This document shows, one piece after another, positions 22,718 through 35,694 of a stretch of DNA of 64,000 nucleotides. A program made the position numbers and the translations under genes. Every line of letters starts with the position of its first letter. The stretch's first letter is position 1. The notes below the pieces were generated by a model. The model ran no database searches. It was not told where the DNA came from and saw only the letters and a list, made by a program, of their open reading frames with translations. This DNA is from Microcebus murinus (taxonomy: Eukaryota; Chordata; Mammalia; Primates; Cheirogaleidae): positions 74,913,900-74,977,899 of the forward strand of contig NC_134116.1 in the NCBI RefSeq assembly GCF_040939455.1. Reading direction: 5' to 3'.

Positions 22718-22816
22718 CTCCAGCTGCTCCTCGGTGTTTTTCCTCAAAGCCTCCTCGAAGCGTCGGGCTCTGTCCCGCAGAGACTGGCTCTGGAAGGTCA
22801 GCGTGTCCACCTGGTC
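22718..22816 (-). CDS. MTUS2: MTUS2 coding exon (coiled coil)
   Basis: A 99-bp exon of 33 codons, phase 0 at both ends. The acceptor is attacctgcag and the donor is CTGGAG|gtagtc. It starts [20 protein letters not shown] and ends [13 protein letters not shown]. The peptide is essentially identical to human MTUS2 as I recall it. It forms part of a long parallel coiled coil continuous with the next exon ([12 protein letters not shown]). Confidence 0.96.
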
Positions 22817-24744
22817 CTGCAGGTAATAATAACAGGAGAAGTCCAGCTAGGGCCCCTGCAGACAGACACCACAGCCAGGGGCCACCACCCACCCTGGAGC
22901 TCTTCTGAGGCTCTCCCTTGGGGCTGAGGAAAGGTGTCAAGGGGGAGCCCCGCAAGATAGCGGGAGATTCCCCATAACGTCCCCTCGCTCTCTCCTTCCG
23001 GCACCTTCCAGAACAGACCACAAAACACTGCCAGAGGAATTTTTATGCCTGTGAATGGAGGCATTTATCATCTGATCCTGCAGATGCCGACAGCCGGCAG
23101 AGAAGGGTCTAGTCCAGGAGGCATCTAGCCCCTCACGGTGGGAAGGACCACAGTTAATGTATTTCAAAGAATGGTTCCCACCTACAAAGCTCACGCTGGA
23201 AACCTTCAAACCATCCTTGACTTCCTTCTCTGCCTTGGGACCCCTCCCACCGCCGCCGCACACTCTTAACTACCAAGTCAGTGATGGTGTCCTGCCCTTC
23301 TGGCTCTGCGACGTCCCTGAAGTCCACACGCTCCCTGAGCTCAGACCAACCGTGCTGGCTCTTTCCCGGCATGGTGACTCTTTCCTGCAGTCAGGCTGTT
23401 CTCTCTCTACGGAGCAAGCCTGAGCCCATCCTCCCCCTACCTCACACCGCATTGGCCCCAAGACGCAGTACACGCTGCTTAACTCAGTGTTGAAGCCGTC
23501 TGGTCCTCCAGCCTCGGTTTCCGCTGCCTCCCTCTCTCATCTCACATGGCAGCTCTCCTGGTGGCAGCGCCTGCCTGCGGCCAACTCCCTCTCATGCTCA
23601 GCTCCCTCCGGCCCCCACTCGGCCTTCCTGGCCTCAGGGCTGGGCGGCATGTCCCCGATAGGAGCTGCCATGTGAGCTGAGTCCACCCAGACCATGCTCC
23701 CTGTTGAGACCTTCTCCCCAGCTAGATTGACACTCCTGGCTCCCGTGTGCGCCAGCAACAGAACAGCCCTCCACCTGCAGGTTGAAGGGATGAAGGTGCG
23801 TGTGCGGAGACACTGCACCTTCCCCAGCTCCCAGGGCGGAGGCGACTACGCTGAGCCCTCCCCACCCAACCCTAGCCATGACTCTCGTCACTCCGGGCCA
23901 GCCAAGGGTGCTCAGCCATGGCTGGCTGTGGATGCCCAAGACAACTACACTCCTTCATGCCTCACTCGTGCTGAGCAGTCCAGAGATCTCTACCCAACCA
24001 CACCATCTCTGTAATATTAAAAAGTAGGGACCAGGGTCTCCCATGAACTCTTCAGGCAGGAGGAATGGCCTCACCCCACCAAATAGGAGCAGCTGGGTGC
24101 TGTGAATTCTGCAATTCTACATAGCAACACCCCAATGCACGTAGCACTGGCTCCAGTGCTTTCTCCCTGTTTTTGCAAACCTCCCTGGGCAAGTGCCTTT
24201 TCCTCTTTTTTTCTCCCTCTTGCAGCTACTTTGATCTCATTTTTAAGAAATAAAATCCCCCACGGTGCCATTAAATGCAAGTGCTGGTGCATTAGGATGA
24301 TACAGTTGTCAGTGGGAACCTGTATACACCTGAGCTGGCTCAATGGACATTATGACCCAGGGCAAGCCCGCTTGTCACCTGCTAGACTGTGACTATAAAA
24401 ATGACTATCTTCCATGGCTCCGACCCCAAACCTTACCAGTGTTGTTAGAGGAAGCATTTCTTTTAAGTCTCTTCCCTTACAATAAAAAAGAAAAAAAAAA
24501 AAACACAGAAAACTTGTCCTGCAATTACCACCTAGGATAGATACCGAACTGCAACTTTTCTGCTTTATTCACCATTACTCAAAACAGGTCCCCAGGGACA
24601 GGATGGAGCTGCTGCAGTCAGAGAGGGCAGACCGTTTTTCAGCTTGGGCTGGCTCTTTTATGTCAAGCTAAGAGACACAAAGACAGAGCTGGTGGCCTGA
24701 CTCAGCATGGGCCACTCGGGAGTCAACCAATGGCATGATAATAA

Positions 24745-24985
24745 AAATATAACAATGCTGGCAACCGCTATAAGAGCTACTACTTATTAACACTTGCCAC
24801 GAGCCACCCCAGTGCTCTACATTTTTCACACATTATTTCCCTTAACCTGCTCGCACCTTGAGAAAGGTACCGTCACCATCCCCATTTTACAGATGAGTAA
24901 ACTAAGGTTTACAAAGGTTATATAGTCATCCAAGATCTCGAAGCACAGCGGGGATTTAAACACAAACTCAAAAGCTCTGTTTCAC
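24745..24985 (+). repeat. MIR SINE
   Basis: Typical MIR core: 'cattatttcccttaacctgc', 'accatccccattttacagat', 'gagtaaactaaggtttaca', then 'gatctcgaagcacag' and 'ggggatttaaacacaaac'. Edges are approximate. Confidence 0.75.
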
Positions 24986-25859
24986 CAGCTGCCAGTAGTA
25001 GCCCCCTCTGGGGGAGTCTGACCAGTTAACTCCATCTTCCTTGCATCAAATCATCTCCAGCCCCAGTGGGTTCTGTGCATGGAGAATTACAACTAAAACA
25101 TGCACCATTCATGACCGTTTGATGTCAGTGGCAGAGCGAAGACTCAGACGAATAAGAACAACAAAAAAAGCTCACTTTTGGTTTGGGATTGGATGGGGTT
25201 TTTGTTATGTCACTGCACGGCTGTCACTTTCCTGATTTGCGTTCCTCTGAGGATAGTGCGACTGTTGGTGCAGATGTGTATGCGCACGGAAAGCAGTGTG
25301 GAAATTAGCCCCGCAAGGACTGCGGGCCTGCCGATGGGCGGATGGGTGGGCGGTGGGCTTGCAGCAGGCAGTAGCCTGCAACACTGGGGTCTTCACGGTC
25401 CTGGATCCTTTCATTGGTGGAGCAGGCTCAGTGTCACATACAGTGCCAGGGGAAAATGAGCCATCAAAAATGCAACACCCCTGCCTATATATTAGTGCTA
25501 CAGTAATCACCTTGCACAATTTCCAGGTGTGAATATCCCTAATATTTTAAAAAAACAATCTTGTTACGATTAGAATTGCTACATTTGGATATGGAAGCAG
25601 GGTCCCTGACCTCACCCTAGCTTCCCAGGCAGCTCTTCCCAAGGGCGGGGGGCCGTCGTCATTGTCTTTTCACAGAAGCAGCTGGCGGGGGTCCCTGTGA
25701 GGCGGGAGGGGGACTCCCATCATCTGCGAGATTCTGCATTCTCCCTGCAGAAGCCAGCAGGAAGCCAGGTGGCTCCTCCAGCCTCTGAGACCAACCTCTT
25801 CTCTGGGTGGCAGCGAGAGGCAGAGAGGGTGTTTTTCATCTCACTCACCTCCAGGTCAC

Positions 25860-26170
25860 TGAAGTCCCCGCCCGGCCTGGAATGCTCTCTTCCCCACGTT
25901 TCCCTTTCTTAGAACACAGCTCAGTTACTCCTGGGAGATCTCTGGCCACAGCGAGGGCAGAGAAATCCCTCCGAACTTCTGTCGCACTCACTAACTGTAT
26001 TATCCATTTGGTGCACGTCTGCGTTACCTTCTGCTGTTGTCTGCTGCTATTTGTGTCACAGCCTGCTGCGCAGACGGCAGATTCCTTAAGGGCAGGGAGT
26101 ATGTCTTATTTACCTCTGGGTTCCGGTGTCTCGTACAGGCTCCAGGACACAGCGGGTGCTGGGGGAATGC
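25860..26170 (+). repeat. L2-type LINE 3' region
   Basis: Successive matches to the L2 end: 'cctggaatgctctcttcccc', 'aacacagctcagttactcct', 'gattccttaagggcagggag', 'tgtcttatttacctctgggt', and a closing 'ggctccaggacacagcgggtg'. Strongly diverged. Confidence 0.6.
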
Positions 26171-26237
26171 GGGTGGGTGGGAATAATGACGGTGCTGTTA
26201 CCTTGATAGCCGCTAAGAACATTAAGGAAATATTAAC

Positions 26238-26311
26238 CTGCAATGACAGCCGCAGCTTTTCAAAATTTTCTTCCAATTCTTTCTTTTCAAGCTCGTGGGT
26301 GGACATCAATT
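26238..26311 (-). CDS. MTUS2: MTUS2 coding exon (coiled coil, 74 bp)
   Basis: Acceptor atgtctcctctccag, donor TTGCAG|gttaat. Two bases complete a glutamate codon left by the upstream exon. Then come 24 residues, LMSTHELEKKELEENFEKLR followed by LSLQ, ending in phase 0. The sequence matches human MTUS2 with about one conservative change. Heptad-rich, highly charged coiled coil. The branch and donor look ordinary. Confidence 0.96.
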
Positions 26312-26569
26312 CTGGAGAGGAGACATAAGATGGTTTAAGTTGATCTTCCTTTTGAAAAGGCTAAAACAAGATGCTTTTTGGCAGACTGAGACCAAACGAC
26401 TGCTCTATAGAGCAGATGCAAGTGTAAAGAGACTCCTCCACTACTCTGAAATTGTACGTGACGGCTAGGTTGCTATTTAGGAGAGAGGAAGGAAGAAGGG
26501 AGTAGGGGGGAGAGAGAGAAGGAACGAGGAAAGAAAAGAGGGAGGGAAGCAAATAGAGCACATCTGAAC

Positions 26570-26612
26570 ATACACACCACACACACAGACTCACACACAC
26601 CATAAACACCCT

Positions 26613-26659
<47 letters not shown>

Positions 26660-26660
26660 A
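26570..26660. repeat. (CA)n microsatellite
   Basis: About 90 bases of CA repeat with interruptions. It is flanked at 26480-26550 by a purine-rich GGAAGAGAG-type tract. Confidence 0.95.
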
Positions 26661-27945
26661 CACACACACTTCCACATCCCGCCGTTCCACCATCCTGCCC
26701 AAGTCGGATCCTTTGTTCACATGACGCACTGATTCTCTAATTTTCCCTAATGGTAAAACCACAGGGGAATTAATGTCCAATTCTCCTTCTCTTCCCCTCC
26801 CTGGGTCACTCTTCCTTCCCGCGGCATGGGCGGAGGAAGGCAGCTTTCTGAGGGGACCAGAGCTGCAAACAGCCGCGTTGCCCGCCCGGGCTTGCGGAAG
26901 GCAGACGGGAAGGTAGACAGGAAGGCACACGGGACCAGTGCCGTGTCTACGCGGGACACCACAGAGCCCCGCAACTTGCCCGAGCAAAGACTCAGCACTA
27001 AGACACTCAGAGGGAAGGAAGGACTAATTGGACTGGTTCCTCTTGGAGGGTTTGGAACGATTCTGTTCTGTGAAAAGTGTCATCCCAGCAATAATTTGCA
27101 AGTTAGGCAGAGAGAGATGTCATGTAAGAGTTATTAAGCAAATGGATTCTATTTTCCTTCAGACGAGAACAGTCGTATTACCTGGGTGAAGCCCATCTCA
27201 TTCTGGCTACACCAGCAATTTGTTTTCATGCAGTAACTAGAGGGAGGAAAGGCCTCATTAATCAGCCCGGATCTGATTAGTGCTTAGAACAGGAGCATGT
27301 TGGAGACCAACAGTTGCCATTCTGGCTGGCACAAGCTGCAATTAGGAAAAACTTTGCGGTTTCCATCGACCCAAATCTTTTAACTAATGGTGGGCGAGGG
27401 TCATGAAGAAATGCAATTGTTATAGCTGAGATTTACATTTGGAAAAAAAAAATGTTTGTGTTGATTTCATTGATGTAAAATCGTGTGGCCTTCTGGTCTA
27501 CCTGTCTCTGTCTAAAGGATTCGCTTTAATAGTCATCGAGAGCACCATCCTGACCATAACAACGGACTTTTTATCTACCGCAACATACGCCCACATCGCC
27601 TTGACATCGTTTCTAATTCAAAGGCATTGGATGTGGTGTCTAACTGAGACTTCATTAGTCACAAAAATCTACCGGGTCTATTTATGTGAAAATGCAGAAA
27701 AAAAGACGACACCCAGGCTCTCTGCACCATCTCCATTCATATTGCTTTTCCTGAGGCAAGTTTCCTGCAGTGCAGTGAGGGGTTTCGGGGTGTTTTCAGA
27801 GGACCCCAACTCCTGAGGGGGAAAGAAAAGGCAGGATCTATTCTTAAGATGATATAAACCATTGCTGATATCTGTGTCCTCATAAGGTATTTCTTTATTT
27901 CGAGTTCATGACACTCTGCCCCGTGCTTAATACTGTGCTCCGAGA

Positions 27946-28095
27946 CAATGGTTCTCAGATGTGGCTGGGTATTAGAATCACCTGGGGAGTTTTACAACAT
28001 CCTGCTGCCTGGGCTGCACCCCAGAGTGGTCAAGTGGGAAGCTCTGAGGTGGGATCCGCACATCAGTATGTATGTTTGAACTCCCCACGTGGTTC
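27946..28095 (+). mobile_element. MER5A (hAT-Charlie) remnant
   Basis: Starts 'caatggttctcagatgtggc' and continues 'agaatcacctggggagtttt', then 'ggctgcaccccagagtggtc' and a 'gcacatcagtatgtatgttt' end. This is the MER5A layout. Non-coding and old. The right edge is approximate. Confidence 0.7.
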
Positions 28096-28457
28096 CCATG
28101 TGCAGCCCAGTGTGGGGACCTGCACTCTGAGTGTGAAACACGCTACCAGGACACGGGCAATGGCTTAAATAGCCCTCAGGAAACCATGGCCCCTGCCTCC
28201 AGCTCTGCGCCGTCCCTTACTGATAGTTTGCGTGAAGGGGACGCTGACGTGAGCATCGATGACTGCATGCTGGGTTTTGTCGCTTGCACAGAACATTTTT
28301 ACAATCATAAAACACTCTGATGTTAATTCTCAAATTTTAGAAATCTATTAATCTAGGGCCAAATGTCATTTTAAAAAATATATACTTCAAAAACCAGCTG
28401 ACTAGGGGGAAAAGTAAAGGAAGCAGAAATTAAAAAAGAAATGGCATATATTAATTT

Positions 28458-28800
28458 GATTTATTTATTTATTTTTTATTTGAGACAGAGTCTCACTCTG
28501 TTGCCCAGGCTAGAGTGAGTGCCGTGGCATCAGCCTAGCTCACAGCAACCTCAATCTCCTGGGCTCAAGCGATCCTCCTGCCTCAGCCTCCCGAGTAGCT
28601 AGGACTACAGGCATGCGCCACCATGCCCGGCTAATTTTTTTCTATATATATTAGTTGGCCAATTAATTTCTTTCTATTTATAGTAGAGACGGGGTCTGGC
28701 TCTTGCTCAGGCTGGTTTCGAACTCCTGAGCTCAAACGATCCACCCACCTCGGCCTCCCAGAGAGCTAGGATTACAGGCATGAGCCACCGCGCCCGGCCA
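28458..28800 (-). mobile_element. Full-length Alu, lemur type, antisense to the plus strand
   Basis: A dimeric 7SL-derived SINE on the minus strand, with its poly-A as the T-rich start at 28458 and the 5' ggccgggcgcgg end at about 28799. It is flanked by a 13-bp direct repeat, catatattaattt, at 28445-28457 and 28801-28813, which is a clean target-site duplication. The left-arm text 'gctagagtgagtgccgtggc' and the linker 'ttggccaattaatttctttc' are lemur-specific in my experience. Confidence 0.95.
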
Positions 28801-29134
28801 CATATATTAATTTTAATGCATGTGCAAGTACAAAAAGCTGCTGCTGCTTTCACAAAGGAAACTCTTACTAAACCTTAGTGACATTGCTGTTATGACTCAC
28901 ATAACACTGAAAATTCAAAGTTACAAAAATGTAAAAAGAGAGCTCTGGAGACTCAACACACGTCCACGGGGAACGTGGCCCGTGAGGGTGAGCTCTGGAG
29001 ACCCAGACCCAGTGGTGCTGCCGTGGGCCCGAGAACCACACAGACACGGGGCAAGTGCACCCACACTGGGGCTTCTGTGTGGTTTTATAAGGCTACAAAA
29101 CACAGAGCCCAAGATTGCCATGCTTGCTTCAGAA

Positions 29135-29325
29135 CAGTGGTCCTGGAGCGTGGCTACACGTTAGAATCACCTACGGAGTCTTTACAAGTCCTGACTCCCA
29201 GGCTGCACCCTGACCAGCCAATGACATCAGCATCCCTGGGGTAGGAAGGAGGCTGGCGCTGGCCTTTTGTTGCAGCTCCCCAGGGGTCCAGGGGATTCCA
29301 ACACTCAGCAAAGGCTGGGAATAGC
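29135..29325 (+). mobile_element. MER5-like hAT remnant
   Basis: Begins 'cagtggtcctggagcgtggc' and continues 'tagaatcacctacggagtct' and 'tgactcccaggctgcaccct'. This resembles MER5A with more divergence. It ends a few hundred bases before an MTUS2 exon; the right edge is uncertain. Confidence 0.6.
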
Positions 29326-29526
29326 TGCTTTGGAGAAAAGAAGTCATTACCTGGATCCTTGATTTCTATCTCTTCTTTTCATAGGAACCAACACAAAAAA
29401 CACACCGGGAAGGAAAGATAGCAGAGGAGAGGCAAGGGAGGAAGGGAGGGCTTCTTGCTTCTGCAGCAGGGAAGGCTCGGCTCGCACGACCCTCCCCTGC
29501 CCGCCACGCAGGAGGCTGGGAGGTAC

Positions 29527-29632
29527 CTTGGACCTTGTGGTCGTGGTCATCCTGCAGGATCGCGATGGCGACTGTGTGGCTGTTTTCCATGTCTAGGAGA
29601 GCAGCCTCATGGCTGGCTGTGATGTCTTCCAC
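29527..29632 (-). CDS. MTUS2: MTUS2 coding exon ([13 protein letters not shown])
   Basis: A 106-bp exon: 35 codons in phase 0 plus the first G of a glutamate codon. Acceptor gactcctccgcag, donor TCCAAG|gtacct. The peptide starts [20 protein letters not shown] and ends [15 protein letters not shown]. It aligns with the MTUS1 block containing ASHSEKLELLKKAYE by position. The His/Asp cluster QDDHDH interrupts the coiled coil and may be a short hinge. Confidence 0.96.
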
Positions 29633-30084
29633 CTGCGGAGGAGTCACGGTTACCGGCTATACAGAGCTGGGAACATGCTCGCTTGCAGAACACAGGTGGA
29701 ATTCCGTAAGTCAAAAAGTCAGTGGCCCATAACATCCAGGACAAGTCACTTTCCTGAGGCCGTAGCTGCCCTCGGCCTTGTGCCAAAGCTGGGGAGAGTC
29801 AGAACCTGGCGGTGATGTGGCAGTCCCCAGAGTCACGGGGAAGTCACTGCCACACCTGGGTCTTTGCGGGAGGATGGCAGCTCCAAGCCAGGGACCACTG
29901 CCTGAGCCACTTCTTTAGAGTCCTGGGCGTGGGTGGCTCAGGAACATCCCCTCCCACTCCCATTCCTTCTCCTTGAGCCACTCACTTACAATGTGATGAT
30001 GGAGAATGAAAAGAAAAGGGTCCTCCCTGCAAGGTGGTCTCGGCTCTGTGTTTCCGGTGGCAGGTGGGAGCGACAGTACACGGT

Positions 30085-30275
30085 AAACAAAGGGAACTAG
30101 CATTTATTAAGTTACCTGCTACAGCTCACGCCACTAAACACAGCCACCTAATGAGGTAGATATTTTTAGGCCCATTTTACAGATGAGGAGAGCGAGGCTT
30201 AGAGAGATGTGAAATGTTTTGCCCAAGGGTAGTAAATGGTAGAGTTAGCAGTGGGGCCCAACTCTGTCTGACACC
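30085..30275 (+). repeat. MIR SINE
   Basis: Core text 'gcatttattaagttacctgc', 'aatgaggtagatatttttag', 'gcccattttacagatgagga', 'gcgaggcttagagagatgtg'. Typical mammal-wide SINE. Confidence 0.75.
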
Positions 30276-33200
30276 AAAGGTGAAGCTCTTTCAAACACAC
30301 AATTGTGGCCTCCCCGAAGCAAAGCCAGCAACTAACACCTTAGGATTCTGTCACCAATACCAGGCCAGGCTGGCACACCTGTGTGGAGTGTCCTAAACAT
30401 CAACTTGCCCGCCAGATTACAATCTGACCTCCTGACACGGTGCTTGCTCCCGTGAAGGGCTGCTGTTCCCAGCTGAGGTGTGCTTGTGGGAGTCTGACCA
30501 CAAGCAGTGCGGCCGGTCCAGGATTTAGCATGTTCATGCTTCTGGCCCCTACCTCCACCCTCAACTCCTCACTCGCCTGCCGACCAGGTTTACTGTTACC
30601 GTTCTTGTGGCCACTCTTCTGTTAAACTTCCAGTGTGTGACTTATGGGAGTAATTCCACAAACGACCTCTCCCTGTCATCACAAACCTCTCCTGGACACG
30701 CAACAAGGGTGTTTATCCAAATTCTCTTTCAGCGACCCGCTGCGGGAATTGCCACTGTGCACGTGACACAGCACGGACCGCCCCCCACGTACCTGCTCCC
30801 GACACCGAAGTTTCACAGTACAAAACGTACCCTGCCTGTCTGCAATCATCTGGCTTACATTTTTTTTTTTTCAATTCTATTTCACTTGGTCTTACGACAT
30901 GCTGGTTATGGACCGCTACATTTATTTCACAACCTACTAACGTGTCAAAACTTGGCATTTGGAAAACACTGAATCAGGAAACATATCGCAGGTCCTGAAG
31001 CTCCCTGAGGCCCAGTAAAGAAGACATTGCTTCCAGGTGGGGATATGCAGCCTCTTGCGGGGGTTTCCTATTCTCTGGGCATAACTCGAAGGCTGGCCTT
31101 CCATCCGAAAGGAGGAAGGGCTCTGAACGAGACAGGAAGCCTGCTCCTGAAGTCCTCGCATGGGGTATTTTTATTTAAAAAGGGGTAGATTCCCATTTTG
31201 GATACTATCATTGCATGGGAAATCTTTCCTGACTCCTCTCTCCTGTGGCAAAAGAGAACTTCATCCCCTGGAACAGAGACATCACCGGGCAAAACCCACA
31301 GCAGTGGGAGGGCCACACCTCGGTTTGGACACGGACGTGGCATACAGCGATTCACTCCTATTTACTGGCCATTCTTGATATTGGGGATCAGGGCTATTAT
31401 TCCACTCAGCAGAAAGGCTGGTTACAACAGTATTTAATCGTCCAATTCCTGTTTATACAAGGTTTTTATGACATCTTTGTCCAAAGCCTTTCAGCCTGTT
31501 GGAAAAATAAATCACGGGTTAAGGGGGAAATATGGAAAAAAAAGGAAATATGTTTTCTTTCTGCTCCATCACAGACGTCAGTTAGCCCCCAGCGCACTGT
31601 CTGCAGAGACCAACGCCCACGCGCCGTTTGGAGGTACGTTACACAGCTCAGCAGAACGAGAAATTGTTCACTGGTCCTCGGCATGATTCTAATTTCTGGG
31701 GTTGATACACAAACGGCCATGGGTGGTTTCAGAAAAGAGAGGCAGATGGAGGGACTAAGTTCCAGCAGAGTCCCTCGAGTCCCTGGGGCTGGGTGTGCCC
31801 TGGCCCCCAATGCCACGTTGTGTTTGTGGCCTAAGTGTGAGCCCTTCTGGTCTGCTGGAAGGAGAGTCTATGATTCCGTGGTGATGGGATACCACACCCA
31901 ACGTATTAAGGGTGATGTAAGGGCCTGATGCGTCCATTACAGCCTCTCAGGGTGCTTTTTATAAATGAAATACCGATCTCCTAACTCTAAAAGTCCACAT
32001 GGAATTAGAGAAATGCCCAGTGTGTTTGGAAAGAAATCAGTGAGAACCCATGAGCCAAATTCCAGACACAATAATCCTCGCTCTTCAGTAATTTAGGTTT
32101 CATGCAACTTCATGGTGTTTAAAGAATGTTCCCTCAGTGAGGAGGGGGCTGCCTGCTATTGCCATCCTCTTTCATGTCATAGTATTAATCCCTTTGACCT
32201 CTTCCCCTGGGGTTCCTGGTTTCTTTCTAGAGCACAGGTTCACACTGGTGGAGCAGCCAGGAAGACTTCCCAGGCTGGGAAGACCCTGAAATCTGAAGGC
32301 AATTGAGGGGATTTGAAACAAGGGAAATACCCGATCATTTGGTGCATTGTAGATTGGCAGAACAGGGACGAAAGGTGACACTCCGTGATCAGCCTGTGGC
32401 AAACTTACTGTGGAGGAAGCATCCTTCTCTTCCTTTCAGAACCCTGGGTGGGGGCCCCTTAGGCCACCGCGGGACCCCGCTCCTGCCTCCTCCACAAGAC
32501 AGAGTTCTGAGCCGGGCCATGGAGCGGCCTGTCACTATGCCCATCCAATAGTCCTAGCTGCCCGGAAAAGCAACTGTCCCTGTGCTATGCCTCTGTTCCT
32601 GCAGTCGTTTGCTATCCCGCTGGGCTGAGTGACAGCAGAGCGCAGGGTGGGAAGGCCGCCCTCTCAGATGCTCAGACGGGTAAGCACAGCGCTGCGGGGA
32701 TTACTGCATTTAGCATTTGCAAAATGTAATTATCTTGGGCTTTGGCAATTCACTTAGAGAAGACTTACATTTCCAATGAAGAAGCATGTGCTTTATGTTG
32801 CCTCGGCTGTACTCATGAAACCCAAACCAGATTAAACTCCCATTTGCCCCCATCCCAGACTCCTATCCACATGGGATCAGACAGAGGGAGCCCGTCATGC
32901 TCGCCCTCCCCAGCACTCTCTTAATGACTTTCTTTTTCAGATAAAGAGGGGACCCCCCCTCCCTTCACCTGGTCCCTGCTGTAGCACCCTGGACGCCGGC
33001 TCCACGCGGGTGGTTAGCCATGCGGAGCTGCCAGTCCCACCCCAGCCCCTTCTGGGGTCTGTGTGCCTTTTGCCCCCCTGCAGCCCGCCACGTGGGCAGA
33101 GGTTGGCTGAGTCCCCATCTCCCCTGCACCACCTCCTCCCTGCTTATGGAACCTAGGAGGTGATGGGTGGGGGCCCTGGTGCTGGGAAACCGAGGCCCCC

Positions 33201-34104
33201 AGGATCTCCTTCTGTTTGATTAGGGAGAGTGCGGTTTCTGCTGCTCGGCGGCTGTGAGCCCACGCCCAGCAGGGCCGAGGAGACGTAATGCAAGAGGACG
33301 GACAAAGTGGTTTCTGTGCATTAGGATTAATTGCAGGATGCTCTTCCAGTCATTTAGTCCAAAAGGATGATTTCTCTTGGAAGGGTTGAAAACATGTCCT
33401 GGATATGAGGCAAAGCGAATTTAAACTCCAGAGGATGAGCTCCACTGCTCCTTATGCAGGAGCAATCTCTGCTTAAACTTTACGGAGCAGAATCCGTAAC
33501 GCGCCCGGGAACAAGCCGTCCCTGAAGTGAGCGTCTCTGGGGCAAGTTGCAGAGCAAGACAAGCTGCCAAAGGGTCCTGGAGGGATGGTTCAAAGGTCAC
33601 AAGTCTGATCCTTGAGCACCAGGCTCTGCAGCTGCCTGTGTGTGGGGAACAGCCAAGGGCGGCCCAGAAAGGGAAACTGGAAACTGGCTGAGAAGGAGTT
33701 AGGTTCAGGGCGGAAAGGAGGATGCATGTGTGTTTCTAGGGAGAAAGGGAGGCTGTGGCAGTTTGGTTTCTGTTAGTGTGTAGCTTGCAGTAGAATGAGA
33801 GCTGATTTTCAGTAAACACCTTTATAATCGTACTTTTAAAATAAGGGTTATACCATATTTTTAAATTCACTTAAGAAAGCCAAGCTGGAAGGCCGCCCCC
33901 GCCCACTCTACTCCACCCCCACCCCCAGGCCCTAACTCGAGCCTGCAGGACTGAAGAACAAGCTCCTGCACCTCCTGTGACTCCCTGGTCCAGGTCCTAG
34001 CTGCACATGTAAGGCACTCACGTGCTGTCTCGGCGGTAACACCTTCCCCCTCCCCACTGCTACCACCCAACTCTCAGCTCCTAAACACACCGTCTGCATC
34101 TCCC

Positions 34105-34275
34105 ACGCGCCTCGCAGTTCTGTGGGCACTTGTCTCGAAGCTTCCCCGGTGGGATAAGCAAGCCCACGTTTTACAACTCTTGACGTCTCTTGCAGTATCC
34201 CGTCACGGTGCCTTGCGTACAGTGGGCACCCAATAAATATTCTTTTTGTGCGGGCGGAGGAGTAAATAAATCAAT
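34105..34275 (+). repeat. L2-type LINE 3' end
   Basis: Ends with 'ggtgccttgcgtacagtggg' and 'cacccaataaatattctttt', the conserved L2 terminus. The AATAAA in it is a LINE signal on the plus strand, antisense to MTUS2. Confidence 0.6.
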
Positions 34276-35694
34276 GACTTCAGCTATCATTGGGGATGGG
34301 GAAGAACAGAGCTCAGGGCCTTCATGAGACTGAGCACTTTTGAAATACAGCCAGACAGCTTACGGAACTCATTCTCACATGGAAAATCAGGGGCTTTCTC
34401 CCTTCCTCGCTCCCAATGTGAAATCTCTAAAAGGCTGCTGCATCCCAGCTTAAAGGACAGGTGGGGACACATCTCCTGGCACATACAGATGAAGCCTGAG
34501 TGAGCAGTCCTGGCCCGGGCCACGCTCCGCTGGGAGGCGTGCTCCTCCTTGCAGTCATCCGTGCCCGGCCCATCCCCGGCTCAGCGCCTCCTGCCCACAG
34601 ACCCCCTCCTGCCCTTCCCCACCTCCGGGCATCTTCTCAACCAACCCAAACCTTCGGACCGGAAGCCTTTGGTAGATATATGTATAAACGTGTTCTCTGC
34701 GTAAAACTGGGAACGAAGAGTCCAGGGACGCAGAGACACAGAGCACAGGCTGACATGTGCCTGCACCATACACTGTGGCCATGAGCTGGGTATCGGCGTA
34801 GACAGCAGCCGGTGCAAACGTCTGCTTAACGGGAGTCGCGCCCAGAGGGCTCGGGACGCACAACACCAGGGATTCAGTTTCTAATCTTAGTGCCAGCAGG
34901 TAACTCTAGCTGTAACCTATTGTGTTTCCCGGTGTCTAAGTCTAAACCACCTCGAGCAGGGAGCTGTGTCTGGCTTTTGTAGGCCTCTAGAAAAGAAGAA
35001 TGTCTAGCCCGAGAGGCCGTACAGAATAAAATGCTATAAGAGATTTTTTTCATTACAATGGCAGCACATATTATTACTCTGACGCTTCTCCTGTGCCCCC
35101 TAAGGTTCCCGAGCCTCGGGGGCAGTGGGTGATGGGTGGGGGTCTACCTGGAAGCGGCCGAGGAGGGCGGATGAAAGGTTGGTGAGAACTCATAGCCACT
35201 CTGCACTGAGCTCAGTGTCAACTGAGCTTTAAGGAGTGCTCTTCACAAATGTCAACTCACCATGGGCCCAATAACACACCCGTGAGAAGGTGGAGGAGCA
35301 GGCATCAGAGCTAGGGAGCTTAGAAAGAAAGGAAAGGGGCAGCTCTCATGGAAGCAGAGCCCCACCGCCTGTCTCTCATCAACCTAACAACAGGAAGGGA
35401 CAGGGTGGCTGGCTGTGGGGTGGGGGTCTGGCTCCTTCCACTCTCACGCTGACAGGCTCCCTGGGAATTATTTCCTAGTTAGTGCATGGATGAATTTTCC
35501 CCTCCAGTAAGATTCCTGGGCTGGGGTTGACTGCCGCATTCACTCTGTCACTCAGCAAACGCATGTCACTGGCCCGCTCGGTGCAGGCCCGGCTCAGGGG
35601 CCAGAGCCCCAGCAGAAAACCCGGCAGACAGTTCCACGTTGGTGGCCAACACCATGGACTGTCCGGCCAGCTGGGCTGCACCCTGGCTTTTCCA

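Larger units (their letters stand above)
22817..26237 (-). other. MTUS2: MTUS2 intron, 3.4 kb
   Basis: Contains a MIR (about 24745-24985), an L2-like 3' region (about 25860-26170) and an A-rich tract at 24480-24505. No exon or RNA gene recognised elsewhere. Confidence 0.75.
26312..29526 (-). other. MTUS2: MTUS2 intron, 3.2 kb
   Basis: Contains a purine-rich tract and (CA)n microsatellite (26480-26660), a MER5A copy, a full lemur Alu and a second MER5-like copy. The segment 27150-27900 shows no recognisable feature. Confidence 0.75.
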
